Source: Symbiobacterium sp040797425
GTDB lineage: Bacteria > Bacillota > Sulfobacillia > Symbiobacteriales > Symbiobacteriaceae
Length of the DNA: 64,000 bases
Direction: 5' to 3'
Assembly (NCBI RefSeq): GCF_040797425.1
Contig: NZ_JBFNEH010000011.1
Span: 14,195-78,194, forward strand
Shown: positions 43,474 through 51,645 of the stretch, piece after piece
Layout of the letters: each line of letters starts with the position of its first letter
Numbering within the stretch: position 1 is the stretch's first letter
Notes under the pieces: model-generated
Told to the model about the DNA's origin: nothing
Database searches by the model: none
What the model saw: the letters and a program-made list of their open reading frames with translations, nothing else
Made by a program: the position numbers and the translations under genes

Positions 43474-43482
43474 ACTTCACCT

Positions 43483-44082
43483 CTACACCTTTCCCGGCGC
43501 CAGGATGGCGTCGGTGAAGAAGTCGGCCACATCCTCGTCAAGCCGGTCGTACCAGTCGGGGGAGAGCAGGCCGGCGAAGGCGGGGGGGATGCCCGGTCCG
43601 ATCTGAAGCATCGCCCAGACAGCCGCCGCCAGGCCCACCGTGAGAATGACGGGATGCGGCTCCCGGATCGCCCCGGCCTTGACGGCCCGGGCAAAGGCGG
43701 CCCGATCCTCTGCCGTGAAGGCGCGGACCACGTGTTCCAGCAGGATGTCGGCGATTTCGGGGTGGTAGCGGCCCTCGGTGAAGAGCACGTTGAACACTTT
43801 CTGGTTTTCCCGCATCACCTGCACGAGTTCCCGAATCCGCAGGCGGATCAGGTCGTGCAGGCGACCGGAGCGGGGCAGCGCCCGCTCCCGGCTCAGGGCC
43901 TCGTGCACCACGGGCTCCACGCAGGCGATGAAGAGCTCTTTCTTGTCCTTGAAGTACCGGTAGATGGTGCCCTCGGCCACGCCGGCCCGCCGGGCGATCT
44001 CGGCGGTGGTGGCGCCGTTGTACCCCCGTTCGCTGATGAGATCCAGCGCTGCGTCCAGGATGCGGCGTCGGGTTGCTTCCAT
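43483..44082 (-). CDS. TetR/AcrR-family repressor of the efflux operon
   Basis: 199 residues from the ATG at 44080-44082, with GGGAGGTGG upstream; the frame opens further back, overlapping the TolC-like gene. The N-terminal helix-turn-helix is RRRILDAALDLISERGYNGA, then TTAEIARRAGVAEGTIYRYF and KDKKELFIACVEP. The C-terminal ligand domain is variable. It is second in the operon, 16 bases after the tolC-like stop, so it should regulate its own synthesis. The likely operator is the perfect 16-bp palindrome GAGTGAGTACTCACTC at the promoter. Confidence 0.93.
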   Translation of the reverse strand: MEATRRRILDAALDLISERGYNGATTAEIARRAGVAEGTIYRYFKDKKELFIACVEPVVHEALSRERALPRSGRLHDLIRLRIRELVQVMRENQKVFNVLFTEGRYHPEIADILLEHVVRAFTAEDRAAFARAVKAGAIREPHPVILTVGLAAAVWAMLQIGPGIPPAFAGLLSPDWYDRLDEDVADFFTDAILAPGKV

Positions 44083-44098
44083 CGCGGTGCCCACCTCC

Positions 44099-45226
44099 CT
44101 AGATTCCGCCGACGGCCTGGTGCAGTTCCAGGAGGCGCAGGAGCAGACCGGCGGCGGCCTGAATGCGCCCCGCCTCGGCCTCCAGTGCGGCGGCCGAAGC
44201 TGCCTGGACCTCCACCCAGGTGCCGATGCCGGCCTCATACCGCAGCTCGGCCAGGCGGAGGGCCTCCTGGGCCGGCTCCAGCGCCTTCTCGCGCGCCTTC
44301 AGCTCCTGAAGGGCGCCGTGGGCGGCCAGATAGGCCTGGGTGACCTCGGCCCGGGCCTGGGCCACGGCGAGTTGGTACTGAGACGCGGCAGACTGCACTT
44401 GCTGCGCCGCCGCACCGTCCGTGGCGAGCCCGGTCTGCAGCCGGCGGCTCTCCAGGTCCAGGGCGGCGCTCCGCACATCGGGTCGCTGTGCCAGGGCCTG
44501 CTCGATCAGGGCTTCCAGGTCGGTGGGCAGGGAGACTTCGTCCGAACGCAACGTCACCGGCTCAGGCCTGACCCCGCCGGCGATGGGCGTTCCGATCACC
44601 TGCCCCAGGGCGCTGCGGGCCGCTTCCTCCGCGGCCTGGGCACCGGCCAGCGCGGCCTCCTGACCGGAGACGGCCGCCTGCACCTGCAGCAGGTCGTACG
44701 CGGCCGCGCTGCCCACCGCCACGGCTGCCTCCACGTTGGCGAGCTGGGTGCGGGTGCGCTCCAGCGCAGCCTGCTGCGCCTCAACGGTGGCCACCGCCTT
44801 CTGCCATTCCACGTAGGCCTGCAGCGCCGCCCTGCGCACCTGCTGCCGTGCGGAGTGGTACTGCGCCGCGGCCTGTTCGTAGGTAAGCCGGGCCTGCTCG
44901 CCTACCGCCTGCGGGGTGATGGCCTCCTGCGGGATCGAGATGCCGTACTGCGTCTGGAGAAAGGCTGCAGCCAGGGGGGCCAGCGCGGGGGCACTGGCGG
45001 GCGCCACCGTGAGCGCAGAGCGGGCGGTGGCCATCTGGAGGGCGGCCAGCTGCACACCGGCGTTGCGGTTCTCGGCGAGGTTGAGGGCCTGCGCGAGCGT
45101 GAGCACGGGCGCCGCCTCGGCTTCAGCCTCCGCCTCAGGTGGCTCCGTAGCCAGGGCGGGCGGGGGCACCGCCGTGAGTACCGTGAGTGCGACGAATGCG
45201 GCGGTCAAGGAACGGGCGAGTCGCAT
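44099..45226 (-). CDS. TolC-family-like protein, apparently lacking barrel strands
   Basis: 375 residues from the ATG at 45224-45226, with a signal peptide (MRLARSLTAAFVALTVLTAV, cleaved near ALA). It shows the TolC opening LTLAQALNLAENRNAGVQLA and two long Ala/Gln-rich coiled coils, with YEAGIGTWVEVQAASAAALE near the end. In ordinary TolC each half has ~50-60 residues of beta strands between its helices; here the first half has only ~35 Pro/Ala-rich residues and in the second half the helices run on without any such insert. The length is also below the usual 430-490. It could be an alpha-tunnel without an outer-membrane barrel. First gene of the operon. Confidence 0.82.
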   Translation of the reverse strand: MRLARSLTAAFVALTVLTAVPPPALATEPPEAEAEAEAAPVLTLAQALNLAENRNAGVQLAALQMATARSALTVAPASAPALAPLAAAFLQTQYGISIPQEAITPQAVGEQARLTYEQAAAQYHSARQQVRRAALQAYVEWQKAVATVEAQQAALERTRTQLANVEAAVAVGSAAAYDLLQVQAAVSGQEAALAGAQAAEEAARSALGQVIGTPIAGGVRPEPVTLRSDEVSLPTDLEALIEQALAQRPDVRSAALDLESRRLQTGLATDGAAAQQVQSAASQYQLAVAQARAEVTQAYLAAHGALQELKAREKALEPAQEALRLAELRYEAGIGTWVEVQAASAAALEAEAGRIQAAAGLLLRLLELHQAVGGI

Positions 45227-45278
45227 GGGGAAGGATCGCCTCCGAAGGGTGTAGTTGAGACCTGGACAGGTTTTCCAG

Positions 45279-45294
45279 GAGTGAGTACTCACTC
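45279..45294. promoter_or_regulatory. Probable TetR operator
   Basis: GAGTGAGTACTCACTC is a perfect 16-bp palindrome directly after the -10 element of the efflux promoter, covering the predicted start point. TetR-type regulators bind such sites as dimers. Confidence 0.82.
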
Positions 45295-45323
45295 ATTGTA
45301 GGAGACCGGGTACATGGCGTCAA
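45295..45323 (-). promoter_or_regulatory. Efflux operon promoter
   Basis: On the minus strand TTGACG (45318-45323) and TACAAT (45295-45300) are 17 bases apart. The palindrome follows without a gap. Confidence 0.88.
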
Positions 45324-45331
45324 TAGGAAAA

Positions 45332-45360
45332 GACGTACCCAGAGATCTCCGGGGTACGTC
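45332..45360 (-). terminator. Hairpin upstream of the efflux promoter
   Basis: GACGTACCC pairs with GGGTACGTC across 11 bases; read on the minus strand it is followed by TTTTCC. It may end minus-strand transcripts entering from 45.4 kb or insulate the operon promoter. Confidence 0.6.
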
Positions 45361-45609
45361 CTGAATTTCTTACGAAGTTTCGGATGTATTCAGACCCGTG
45401 CAGCGTCAACCGGATTCTGAGAGTCTGACGCGAGTCCATTCGCTCGGCCTGGGGGTACGATCTCCGCCGCTGTCGATCCTCGTGCCGCACGTCGTTACGT
45501 ACCCGCCACCCAACATCATCGTCATAAAGCTACCAAACATAACTTCCTGTTTCGGATCATTACGAGGGATCCAACACGAAAAGAGGCCGACGGTTGGGCA
45601 GGGATCTCC

Positions 45610-45971
45610 CGGAGTGAATAGAGGGGCAGATGGCCGCACCTTGCTGGACCTCAGGGGCGCCCCCATACCCGACCCTTCCACGCCCGCCCCGCGCCGGTTC
45701 CTGCCGGTGGGGACCATCTCCTGCTCGCGCACAAAGACCGGACGCGGGTGCTGCCCGAGGAGTACCGCCGGCATGTAATCCTGAGCGGCGGCAGGGTTCA
45801 GCCCACGTTCCTGGTCGATGGCAAGGTGACGGGGGCAGGTACGCACAGCTGACGCTCGAACCTTTCAGCCCGCTGCCGCGAGCAGCGAAGGAGGCGCTGA
45901 AGGCGGAGGGCCTGGCGCTCATGGGCTTCCTTACCGGGAAATCGCAGGGGTGCGAAGTTGAGATTCCCTAG
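45610..45971 (+). pseudogene. C-terminal remnant of a winged-helix (AlkZ-like) gene
   Basis: Three short frames on the plus strand join into the end of the HTH_42 family: GRTLLDLRGAPIPDPSTPAP with RRFLPVG, then (shifted) HLLLAHKDRTRVLPEEYRRH followed by VILSGGRVQPTFLVDGKVTG, then (shifted again) LTLEPFSPLPRAAKEALKAE to the stop near 45971. At least two frameshifts, near 45712 and 45840, and the loss of the 5' two-thirds show decay. This is the second broken member of the family in the window (see 24259-25291). Confidence 0.75.
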
Positions 45972-46484
45972 AAAGACGGGCGCCGGCGGTGCACTTAAGG
46001 ATGGCTCCTGCATTGAAGAGGAGGATCGTGAGGGCTACCATGAGGACGGGCAGGCCGATGTACACCGCCGTCGACGATCAGCTCGATGCCGGGGCCCCGG
46101 GTGCTCGGCAGAGCGAGGTGCAAATCACCCGGCGTCACGGGCCGGTTCTGGGTCTGCTTCAGGGCGGTATTCGCCTCGGGTTGCGCTCCGGCACCTGGCC
46201 GTTCTGTACGAGAACCACCGGCTCGTCAGGGCCGTGAACTGCGTCGCCAGGGTGAGGGCGATCTATGTGGCGAACGATGCGTAGGTCGTTCACGGGCGTG
46301 CGGCAACATTATAGGAGAGTTTCGCGGCGAGGGAGCCAAGGGTGATGCCCGCCCCGCAGCCGCCAGTTAGTCGGAGAAGGTGAGATGGTCCAACCGGATC
46401 AGGGCCACAGTTGCTTCTCCCACTGCGACATCCTCCATGCGGACGAAATGGAAGGTTCGCGGCGGTGTATCGCAGCGCCGGTTC
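45972..46484. other. Non-coding stretch with decayed sequence
   Basis: No convincing gene is seen on either strand. On the minus strand near 46055-45995 a short hydrophobic stretch (YIGLPVLMVALTILLFNAGA) follows a stop codon and may be the relic of a membrane protein. TATAAT occurs on the minus strand near 46304-46310. Confidence 0.4.
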
Positions 46485-46493
46485 TGGTATACT
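46485..46493 (+). promoter_or_regulatory. Possible extended -10 promoter of the decarboxylase gene
   Basis: TGGTATACT carries the TGn extension before TATACT and lies 44 bases before the GTG start. No -35 of good quality is visible. Confidence 0.5.
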
Positions 46494-46536
46494 GCGTAAA
46501 GATGTATATGTGCATGGATCGCAGGAGGTGAGGACC

Positions 46537-48000
46537 GTGAACCAGTACGAGACTCCTCTGTTCACCGGGCTGGTGGAGCATGCCCGGCGGAACCCCATCC
46601 AGTTCCACATCCCGGGGCACAAGAGGGGAGCGGGCATGGCGCCTGAGTTCCGGGAGTTCATTGGAGAGCGGGCGCTTTCCATCGACCTGATCAACATCGC
46701 CCCGCTGGACGACCTGCACAACCCCCACGGCATCATCCGCGAGGCGCAGGCCATGGCCGCGGAGGCGTTCGGGGCCGACCACACGTACTTCAGCGTTCAG
46801 GGCACCAGCGGCGCGATCATCACCATGATCATGACCGTGTGCGGGCCCGGCGATAAGATCCTGGTACCCCGGAACGTTCACAAGTCGGTCCTCACCGGCA
46901 TTGTGCTGTCGGGCGCCCTGCCCATATTCATGAACCCGGACCTGGACTACGACCTCGGTATTGCCCACGGCGTGAGCCTGGAGGCTGTTCGCCACACCCT
47001 CGACCAGCATCCCGACGCCAAGGGCGTGCTGGTGATCAACCCGACCTATTACGGCGTCGCGGCCGACCTGAAGGCCATTGTGGACCTCGCCCACTCCCGC
47101 GGCGTGCCGGTGCTGGTGGACGAGGCCCACGGCGTTCACCTGTGCTTCCACGAGGGCCTGCCCCTCTCCGCGATGCAGGCCGGCGCGGACATGGCGGCCA
47201 CCTCGGTCCACAAACTGGGCGGCGCCCTGACGCAGGCCAGCATTCTCAACGTGCGGGAGGGGTTCATCAACCCGGGCCGGGTTCAGGCCATTCTCTCCAT
47301 GCTGACCACCACGTCGACCTCGTACCTGTTGCTGGCGTCGCTGGACGTGGCCCGCAAGCACCTGGCCACCCGGGGCCGGGAACTGATCGACCGGGCGATT
47401 CGGCTGGCCGAGAATGCCCGCCGGCAGATCGACGAGATCCCCGGGCTGTACTGCCTCGGGCCCGATGCCATCGGCCACTCCTCCTCCCGGTTCGACTTCG
47501 ATCCGACGAAGCTCTGCATCAACGTGAAGGACCTGGGCGTGTCGGGCGCGGAGGTCGAACAGCTCCTGCGGGAGGAGTTCAACATCGAGGTGGAGCTTTC
47601 CGACCTGTACAACGTGCTCTGCATCGTGTCGCTGGGGCACACGCAGGAAGACCTGGACGCGCTGGTGGCAGCGCTCCGGAGCATCGCGGCGCGCTACTAC
47701 AAGCAGCGGCCGGCCAACGTCGTGAAAGTGAAGGTACCCGTCACGCCGATCCTCGCCATGCACCCCCGGGCGGCCTTCTATGCCGAGACCGAGGTGGTGC
47801 CGCTGCGGGAGGCCGAGGGGCGGGTCATTGCCGAGTCGATCATGGTCTACCCGCCGGGTATCCCGATCCTCCTGCCCGGAGAGATCGTGGCGCAGGAGAA
47901 CCTGGATTACGTGGAGGAGTGCATGCAGGCCGGGCTGCCTGTACAGGGCCCGGAGGACCCGGAGCTGAAACGGGTGAAGGTGGTCAAGGACGCACACTGA
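46537..48000 (+). CDS. speA: Orn/Lys/Arg decarboxylase (SpeA-like)
   Basis: 487 residues from the GTG at 46537 behind AGGAGGTGAGG. The sequence opens YETPLFTGLVEHARRNPIQF and HIPGHKRGAG, then has the PLP lysine in ATSVHKLGGALTQAS (K226), VLVDEAHGVHL, and a C-terminal domain with VYPPGIPILLPGE. The short form without the bacterial wing domain is like Bacillus SpeA, arginine decarboxylase, which starts polyamine synthesis through agmatine. A paralogue lies at 57529. Which amino acid each uses is not certain. Confidence 0.9.
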   Translation: MNQYETPLFTGLVEHARRNPIQFHIPGHKRGAGMAPEFREFIGERALSIDLINIAPLDDLHNPHGIIREAQAMAAEAFGADHTYFSVQGTSGAIITMIMTVCGPGDKILVPRNVHKSVLTGIVLSGALPIFMNPDLDYDLGIAHGVSLEAVRHTLDQHPDAKGVLVINPTYYGVAADLKAIVDLAHSRGVPVLVDEAHGVHLCFHEGLPLSAMQAGADMAATSVHKLGGALTQASILNVREGFINPGRVQAILSMLTTTSTSYLLLASLDVARKHLATRGRELIDRAIRLAENARRQIDEIPGLYCLGPDAIGHSSSRFDFDPTKLCINVKDLGVSGAEVEQLLREEFNIEVELSDLYNVLCIVSLGHTQEDLDALVAALRSIAARYYKQRPANVVKVKVPVTPILAMHPRAAFYAETEVVPLREAEGRVIAESIMVYPPGIPILLPGEIVAQENLDYVEECMQAGLPVQGPEDPELKRVKVVKDAH

Positions 48001-48008
48001 AAAACACG

Positions 48009-48037
48009 CCGGGGCGGCCTGTGGGCCGCCCCGGTTT
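48009..48037 (+). terminator. Terminator after the decarboxylase
   Basis: CCGGGGCGGCC pairs perfectly with GGCCGCCCCGG across TGTG, followed by TTTGG. Confidence 0.88.
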
Positions 48038-48130
48038 GGCCTAGTTGTGCACAGCTTCTCACCGGCCTGTGGAGAACTGTCGTTCTCGCAAACCGCCTCG
48101 TAGCGCGGTTTTGTTCGATTCGGGCGAGCG

Positions 48131-48155
48131 GTTATCCACGGCGAATGTGGATAAC
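48131..48155. promoter_or_regulatory. Second inverted pair of DnaA boxes
   Basis: GTTATCCAC and GTGGATAAC flank GGCGAAT; the right arm with its preceding T is a perfect TTATCCACA box on the minus strand, the left arm matches eight of nine. The surrounding 48040-48200 region also has TTGTGCACAG and GGCCTGTGGAGAA segments. It lies upstream of the LysM/propeller gene, in a 275-base gene-free gap with no other clear element. Confidence 0.55.
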
Positions 48156-48275
48156 TTGTGGTCAATCTGTGATTATGCGGTGGGCAAACTTGGACTCATC
48201 AACAGGAAAAAACCGGCGCGCACAGACCGCACGGCCCCGACCTGCGTACCATGAGGGAAAAACGGAGGTCGGGGC

Positions 48276-49634
48276 ATGCTCTTCTACTTCGTGCAGCGGG
48301 GCGAGACGCTCTTTGCGATCGCCCGCCGGTATCGCACCACCGTCTATGCCCTCGTCACGGCCAACCGGCTGAGAGACCCGGATGCCCTGACGCCGGGCCA
48401 GGCGCTGCTCATCCCTCAGCCGGGTGAGCGGCCCATACCGCCGCCGGGGATCGTGCACCGGGTGCGGAAGGGGGAGACCGTGATGCAGCTGGCGGCGCGG
48501 TTTGGCACGACCGTGCCTGCCATCCTGCTGGCCAACCAGTTGGCCCACCCCGAGTTCCTCATGCCGGGCCAGAAGCTGCTGATTCCCGAGCCGCCCGGCC
48601 CGGTGACCGACTGGCCGGTTCTGGGACGCACGCCTGCGCGCAGTGCGAACACGCCGCCCGCCTTCTGCGGCGAGCCGCGGCTGCGCTGGTCTTACCGCGC
48701 CGGCGTGAGTGGCGGTGCCGGCCCGTCTGCCCCGGTCATCCGGTACGGGCGGGTCTACGTGGGTCTCGGTGACGGGATCTACCGCGCGCTGGACCAGGAG
48801 ACGGGCGCGCTGGTATGGCGCACGCCCTTCCGGGGTTCGACGGACATGCCGGGCCCCGCGGCTCCGGCGACCCCGGCGGTCTACGACGGGCTGATCTACC
48901 TCTGCGGGCCGGGCGGGGGCGTCTCCGCGCTGGAGGCTTCGTCGGGGCGGCCGGTGTGGCAGGCTGCGGCGGACGAGGGGCTGGCTGGGGCGCCGCTGGC
49001 GGCTGAGGGCGTGATCTACTGCGGCACCGCCGCTGGCGGCGTGCTGGCGTTGGAGGCCAAGACCGGAGCGCGGGTGTGGCGCCAGCCCCTGGACGGGCCG
49101 GTCACGCAGCCGGTAGCGCTGGGAGACGGCCGACTGTTCGCGGCGACCGAGGCCGGGTCACTCTGGGCGCTGGATGCGCTGAGCGGCGAGGTGCTGTGGC
49201 GCCAGGATCTGAACAGGCCCCACCCCCCGGTCTTCGGTGAGCTGGTCGTGGTCGCCGGGGGACAGGCCTTCGATCCGCTGACCGGGGACCTGCTCTGGGT
49301 CCGCCCCGACCCGGGGGGCAGCCCCGCCATCGCGGGCGAGTCGGTCTGCTATCCGGGGCTGTGGGTCGACCTGTTCACCGGAGAGGCGCTCTGTCCCGAT
49401 GGCCAGCCCTCAGAGGAGGTGCCCGCAGCAGGTGCCGGCGGTCACCTGGTGGCGGGCGGGCTCCACGTCTGGGCGACCCCGGACCGAGAACTGGTGGGCT
49501 GGGACGTCCGGGAGCACCGGCGGCGCTGGTCGGTGCCCCTGCCGGCGGCCGCCGCCGGGATGGCGCTCGCCGGCGGCATGCTGATCCTGTCTCTGGCGGA
49601 TAACTCCGTCCTCGCCTTCGCGGCGGGCGGCTGA
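48276..49634 (+). CDS. Double LysM protein with PQQ-like beta-propeller
   Basis: 452 residues with no classical signal peptide: the ATG at 48276 (GGAGG-like AACGGAGG upstream) starts straight into LysM. Two LysM repeats (FYFVQRGETLFAIARRYRTT and IVHRVRKGETVMQLAARFGT) span ~1-105. From ~115 there are repeated blades with a PQQ/PilB-type pattern (ALDQETGALVWRTPFRGST, ALEASSGRPVWQAAADEG, ALEAKTGARVWRQPLDG, ALDALSGEVLWRQDLNRP), about seven. LysM binds peptidoglycan or spore coat; the propeller is a likely binding platform. Without a signal peptide it may act on the forespore or be exported another way. Confidence 0.88.
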   Translation: MLFYFVQRGETLFAIARRYRTTVYALVTANRLRDPDALTPGQALLIPQPGERPIPPPGIVHRVRKGETVMQLAARFGTTVPAILLANQLAHPEFLMPGQKLLIPEPPGPVTDWPVLGRTPARSANTPPAFCGEPRLRWSYRAGVSGGAGPSAPVIRYGRVYVGLGDGIYRALDQETGALVWRTPFRGSTDMPGPAAPATPAVYDGLIYLCGPGGGVSALEASSGRPVWQAAADEGLAGAPLAAEGVIYCGTAAGGVLALEAKTGARVWRQPLDGPVTQPVALGDGRLFAATEAGSLWALDALSGEVLWRQDLNRPHPPVFGELVVVAGGQAFDPLTGDLLWVRPDPGGSPAIAGESVCYPGLWVDLFTGEALCPDGQPSEEVPAAGAGGHLVAGGLHVWATPDRELVGWDVREHRRRWSVPLPAAAAGMALAGGMLILSLADNSVLAFAAGG

Positions 49635-49749
49635 TCGCAACTGCCTCCCTCCCACCCCGGCCGGCGGCGGCCGGGGTTTGTCGTATGGGAAGCCAGTCGG
49701 GCAGGGAGACTACTGGCTGCAGGCTTCATGCGACAGGGAGGGGTTGTTG

Positions 49750-50211
49750 GTGTACCAGTGGGTGAAGCGGGGCGCTGCCGCCGTGCTGAGCGTGCTGCTG
49801 CTCCTGTGGCCGGAGTCCACCTTCGACGGTCACCGCACCTTCGCGGAGAGCCGGGCGGCGAAGGACAACCTGCAGCTGCTCGCCCAGGTGGTCTGCGGCG
49901 AGGCGCGGGGCGAGCCCTACGAGGGCAAGGTGGCGGTCGCGGCGGTCATCCTCAACCGTACGCTGGACAACCGCTTTCCCGATTCGGTGGCGGGCGTCGT
50001 CTACCAGACCCACGCCTTCGAATCGGTATCCAACGGCGAGATCTACAAAAACACGACCGAGGAGTGCTTCAAGGCGGCCCGGGCCGCCCTGGCCGGGTGG
50101 GATCCCTCGAATGGCTCGCTCTACTTCTTCGCGCCGGCCAAGACCAGCAACGCCTTCATCTGGTCGCGGGAACAGGTGCGCACCATCGGCAAGCACATCT
50201 TCGCCAAGTAG
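49750..50211 (+). CDS. sleB: SleB-type spore cortex-lytic enzyme, short form
   Basis: 153 residues from the GTG at 49750 (two TTGs just before are also possible) after GGGAGGGG. An N-terminal hydrophobic segment (~8-20) is followed by the SleB catalytic domain: LAQVVCGEARGEPYEGKVAV (catalytic Glu), AAVILNRTLDNRFPDSVAGV, YQTHAFESVSNGEIYKNTTE, NGSLYFFAPAKTSNAFIW. SleB is a lytic transglycosylase that opens the spore cortex during germination. The N-terminal peptidoglycan-binding domain found in Bacillus SleB is missing, but ypeB follows 12 bases on, as usual. Confidence 0.9.
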   Translation: MYQWVKRGAAAVLSVLLLLWPESTFDGHRTFAESRAAKDNLQLLAQVVCGEARGEPYEGKVAVAAVILNRTLDNRFPDSVAGVVYQTHAFESVSNGEIYKNTTEECFKAARAALAGWDPSNGSLYFFAPAKTSNAFIWSREQVRTIGKHIFAK

Positions 50212-50223
50212 GGGGCCGGAGGC

Positions 50224-51585
50224 ATGCGATCGCAGAAGGGCCAGGTATGGGCGTACTTGCTGCTGGGCGTGGCCCTGGTGGGGGCGATGGGCTTCGGGGC
50301 CTACCAGACCCGGCTGAAGAACCAGTACCTGCGCGACGCTGAGAACAAATACATGGCCGCGTTTCACAAGCTGAAGTGGACCAGCGAGAACATCGAGGAG
50401 CGTACGGCAAAGCTCATGGCCACCAACGACCCGCAGATCCAGGAGAGCCTGCTGGCCGACCTGCGGGTCTTCAGCGCCCAGGCGGTGGAGCACATGGCGA
50501 CGCTCCCGTTCACCACGATGAACACGCCGCGCATCACTAACTTCTTGAACACGCTGCGCGCGGTCAGCGACGAGAAGCACCACAAGCTGAGCACGGGGCA
50601 GGTCCTTGACGACAACGACTGGGCGCAGCTCACGGAACTCCGGAAGCAGGCGGTCTTCTTCGAGGCGGAGCTGTCGAACATGCTCGGCCTGCTGGCGAAC
50701 AACATGATCCCCTGGCGGACGACGGTCCAGGCGACGAGTCCCGCCCAGTCGGGCCAGGCGGCCACGCCCATTACCCGGGCGGTGATGACGATGGAGGAGG
50801 GCATGCCGGTCCCGCCGGGTGAGGAGCAGGCGCTGGCGCCCGAGAAGGCAGAGCTGCCCCGCCCAAGGTCTGACCTCGGGCCGCGGGTGGATGCGGCGGC
50901 GGCGGCGGAGGCCATCCGGCGATTCCTGGACATGCCGCTGAAGGGCGACCCCGTGCAGACGGGGGTGTACGACCCCGAGGATACGCAGAAAGGTCTCTCG
51001 CTCTACTACTTTGACGCGACCAAGGAGAACGGCCTCACGATGAACTTCGGCGTCTCGGTGCACGGCGGGCACGTGGTCTACATGGTGGACGGACGGCCGG
51101 TGACCGACAAGCGGCTGCAGCCGCCGGAGCTGATTCAGAAGGCTGCCGACATGCTGCGCCGGTGGGGATTCCCGGACGTGGCCCACGTTTCGGCGGTGGA
51201 GAACGACGGCACGCTGGTGATGGACTTCGCACCGGTGGTGGGCGGCGTGGCCATCCACACCGACATGATCCGGGTCTCGCTGGCGATGGACAACGGGGAG
51301 CTGGTGGGCTACGACGCCCGCCCGTACTGGGTGAACCACTACAACCGAGACCTGCCGACGCCGAAGCTGACCGCCGCCGAGGCGGCTGCCCGCACGTCGC
51401 CGCGGCTGACGGTGACGGGCGAGCCAAGGCTGGCCCTGATCGCGGACCCGCGCGGGCAGGAGCGGCTGGTGTGGGAGGTGCCCGGGCGCGTGGAGGACCA
51501 GTACTTCCGGGTTTTCGTGGACGCGGCGGACGGGAGCGAGGTGGACCTGGTCCGCGCGGTAGGCGACCCGGCCCCGCCGCAGTGA
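50224..51585 (+). CDS. ypeB: Germination protein YpeB
   Basis: 453 residues with an ATG start. One N-terminal membrane helix (~8-28) is followed by a helical domain (~30-180) and three PepSY-like repeats to the end (for example LSLYYFDATKENGLTMNF, VYMVDGRPVTDKRLQPPELI, RLVWEVPGRVEDQYFRVFVD). YpeB is needed for SleB to accumulate in spores and restrains it until germination. Operon with sleB and followed by a strong hairpin. Confidence 0.93.
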   Translation: MRSQKGQVWAYLLLGVALVGAMGFGAYQTRLKNQYLRDAENKYMAAFHKLKWTSENIEERTAKLMATNDPQIQESLLADLRVFSAQAVEHMATLPFTTMNTPRITNFLNTLRAVSDEKHHKLSTGQVLDDNDWAQLTELRKQAVFFEAELSNMLGLLANNMIPWRTTVQATSPAQSGQAATPITRAVMTMEEGMPVPPGEEQALAPEKAELPRPRSDLGPRVDAAAAAEAIRRFLDMPLKGDPVQTGVYDPEDTQKGLSLYYFDATKENGLTMNFGVSVHGGHVVYMVDGRPVTDKRLQPPELIQKAADMLRRWGFPDVAHVSAVENDGTLVMDFAPVVGGVAIHTDMIRVSLAMDNGELVGYDARPYWVNHYNRDLPTPKLTAAEAAARTSPRLTVTGEPRLALIADPRGQERLVWEVPGRVEDQYFRVFVDAADGSEVDLVRAVGDPAPPQ

Positions 51586-51613
51586 CGAGGTGGACCTGCC
51601 TTTGCCGTGAACG

Positions 51614-51645
51614 AGGACGGGCACTCCAGTGCGGGTGCCCGTCCT
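51614..51645 (+). terminator. Terminator after ypeB
   Basis: AGGACGGGCAC pairs perfectly with GTGCCCGTCCT across a 10-base loop, followed by TGCTGT. Confidence 0.75.

Noticed and set aside
45406..45846. A 146-codon minus-strand frame in the gap after the efflux operon.
   Set aside because: The opposite strand carries the winged-helix remnant, and this frame has no coherent composition or start signal.
45989..46284. Two overlapping plus-strand frames of about 80-110 codons.
   Set aside because: They lack ribosome sites and domain features; the minus strand shows only a short hydrophobic relic.
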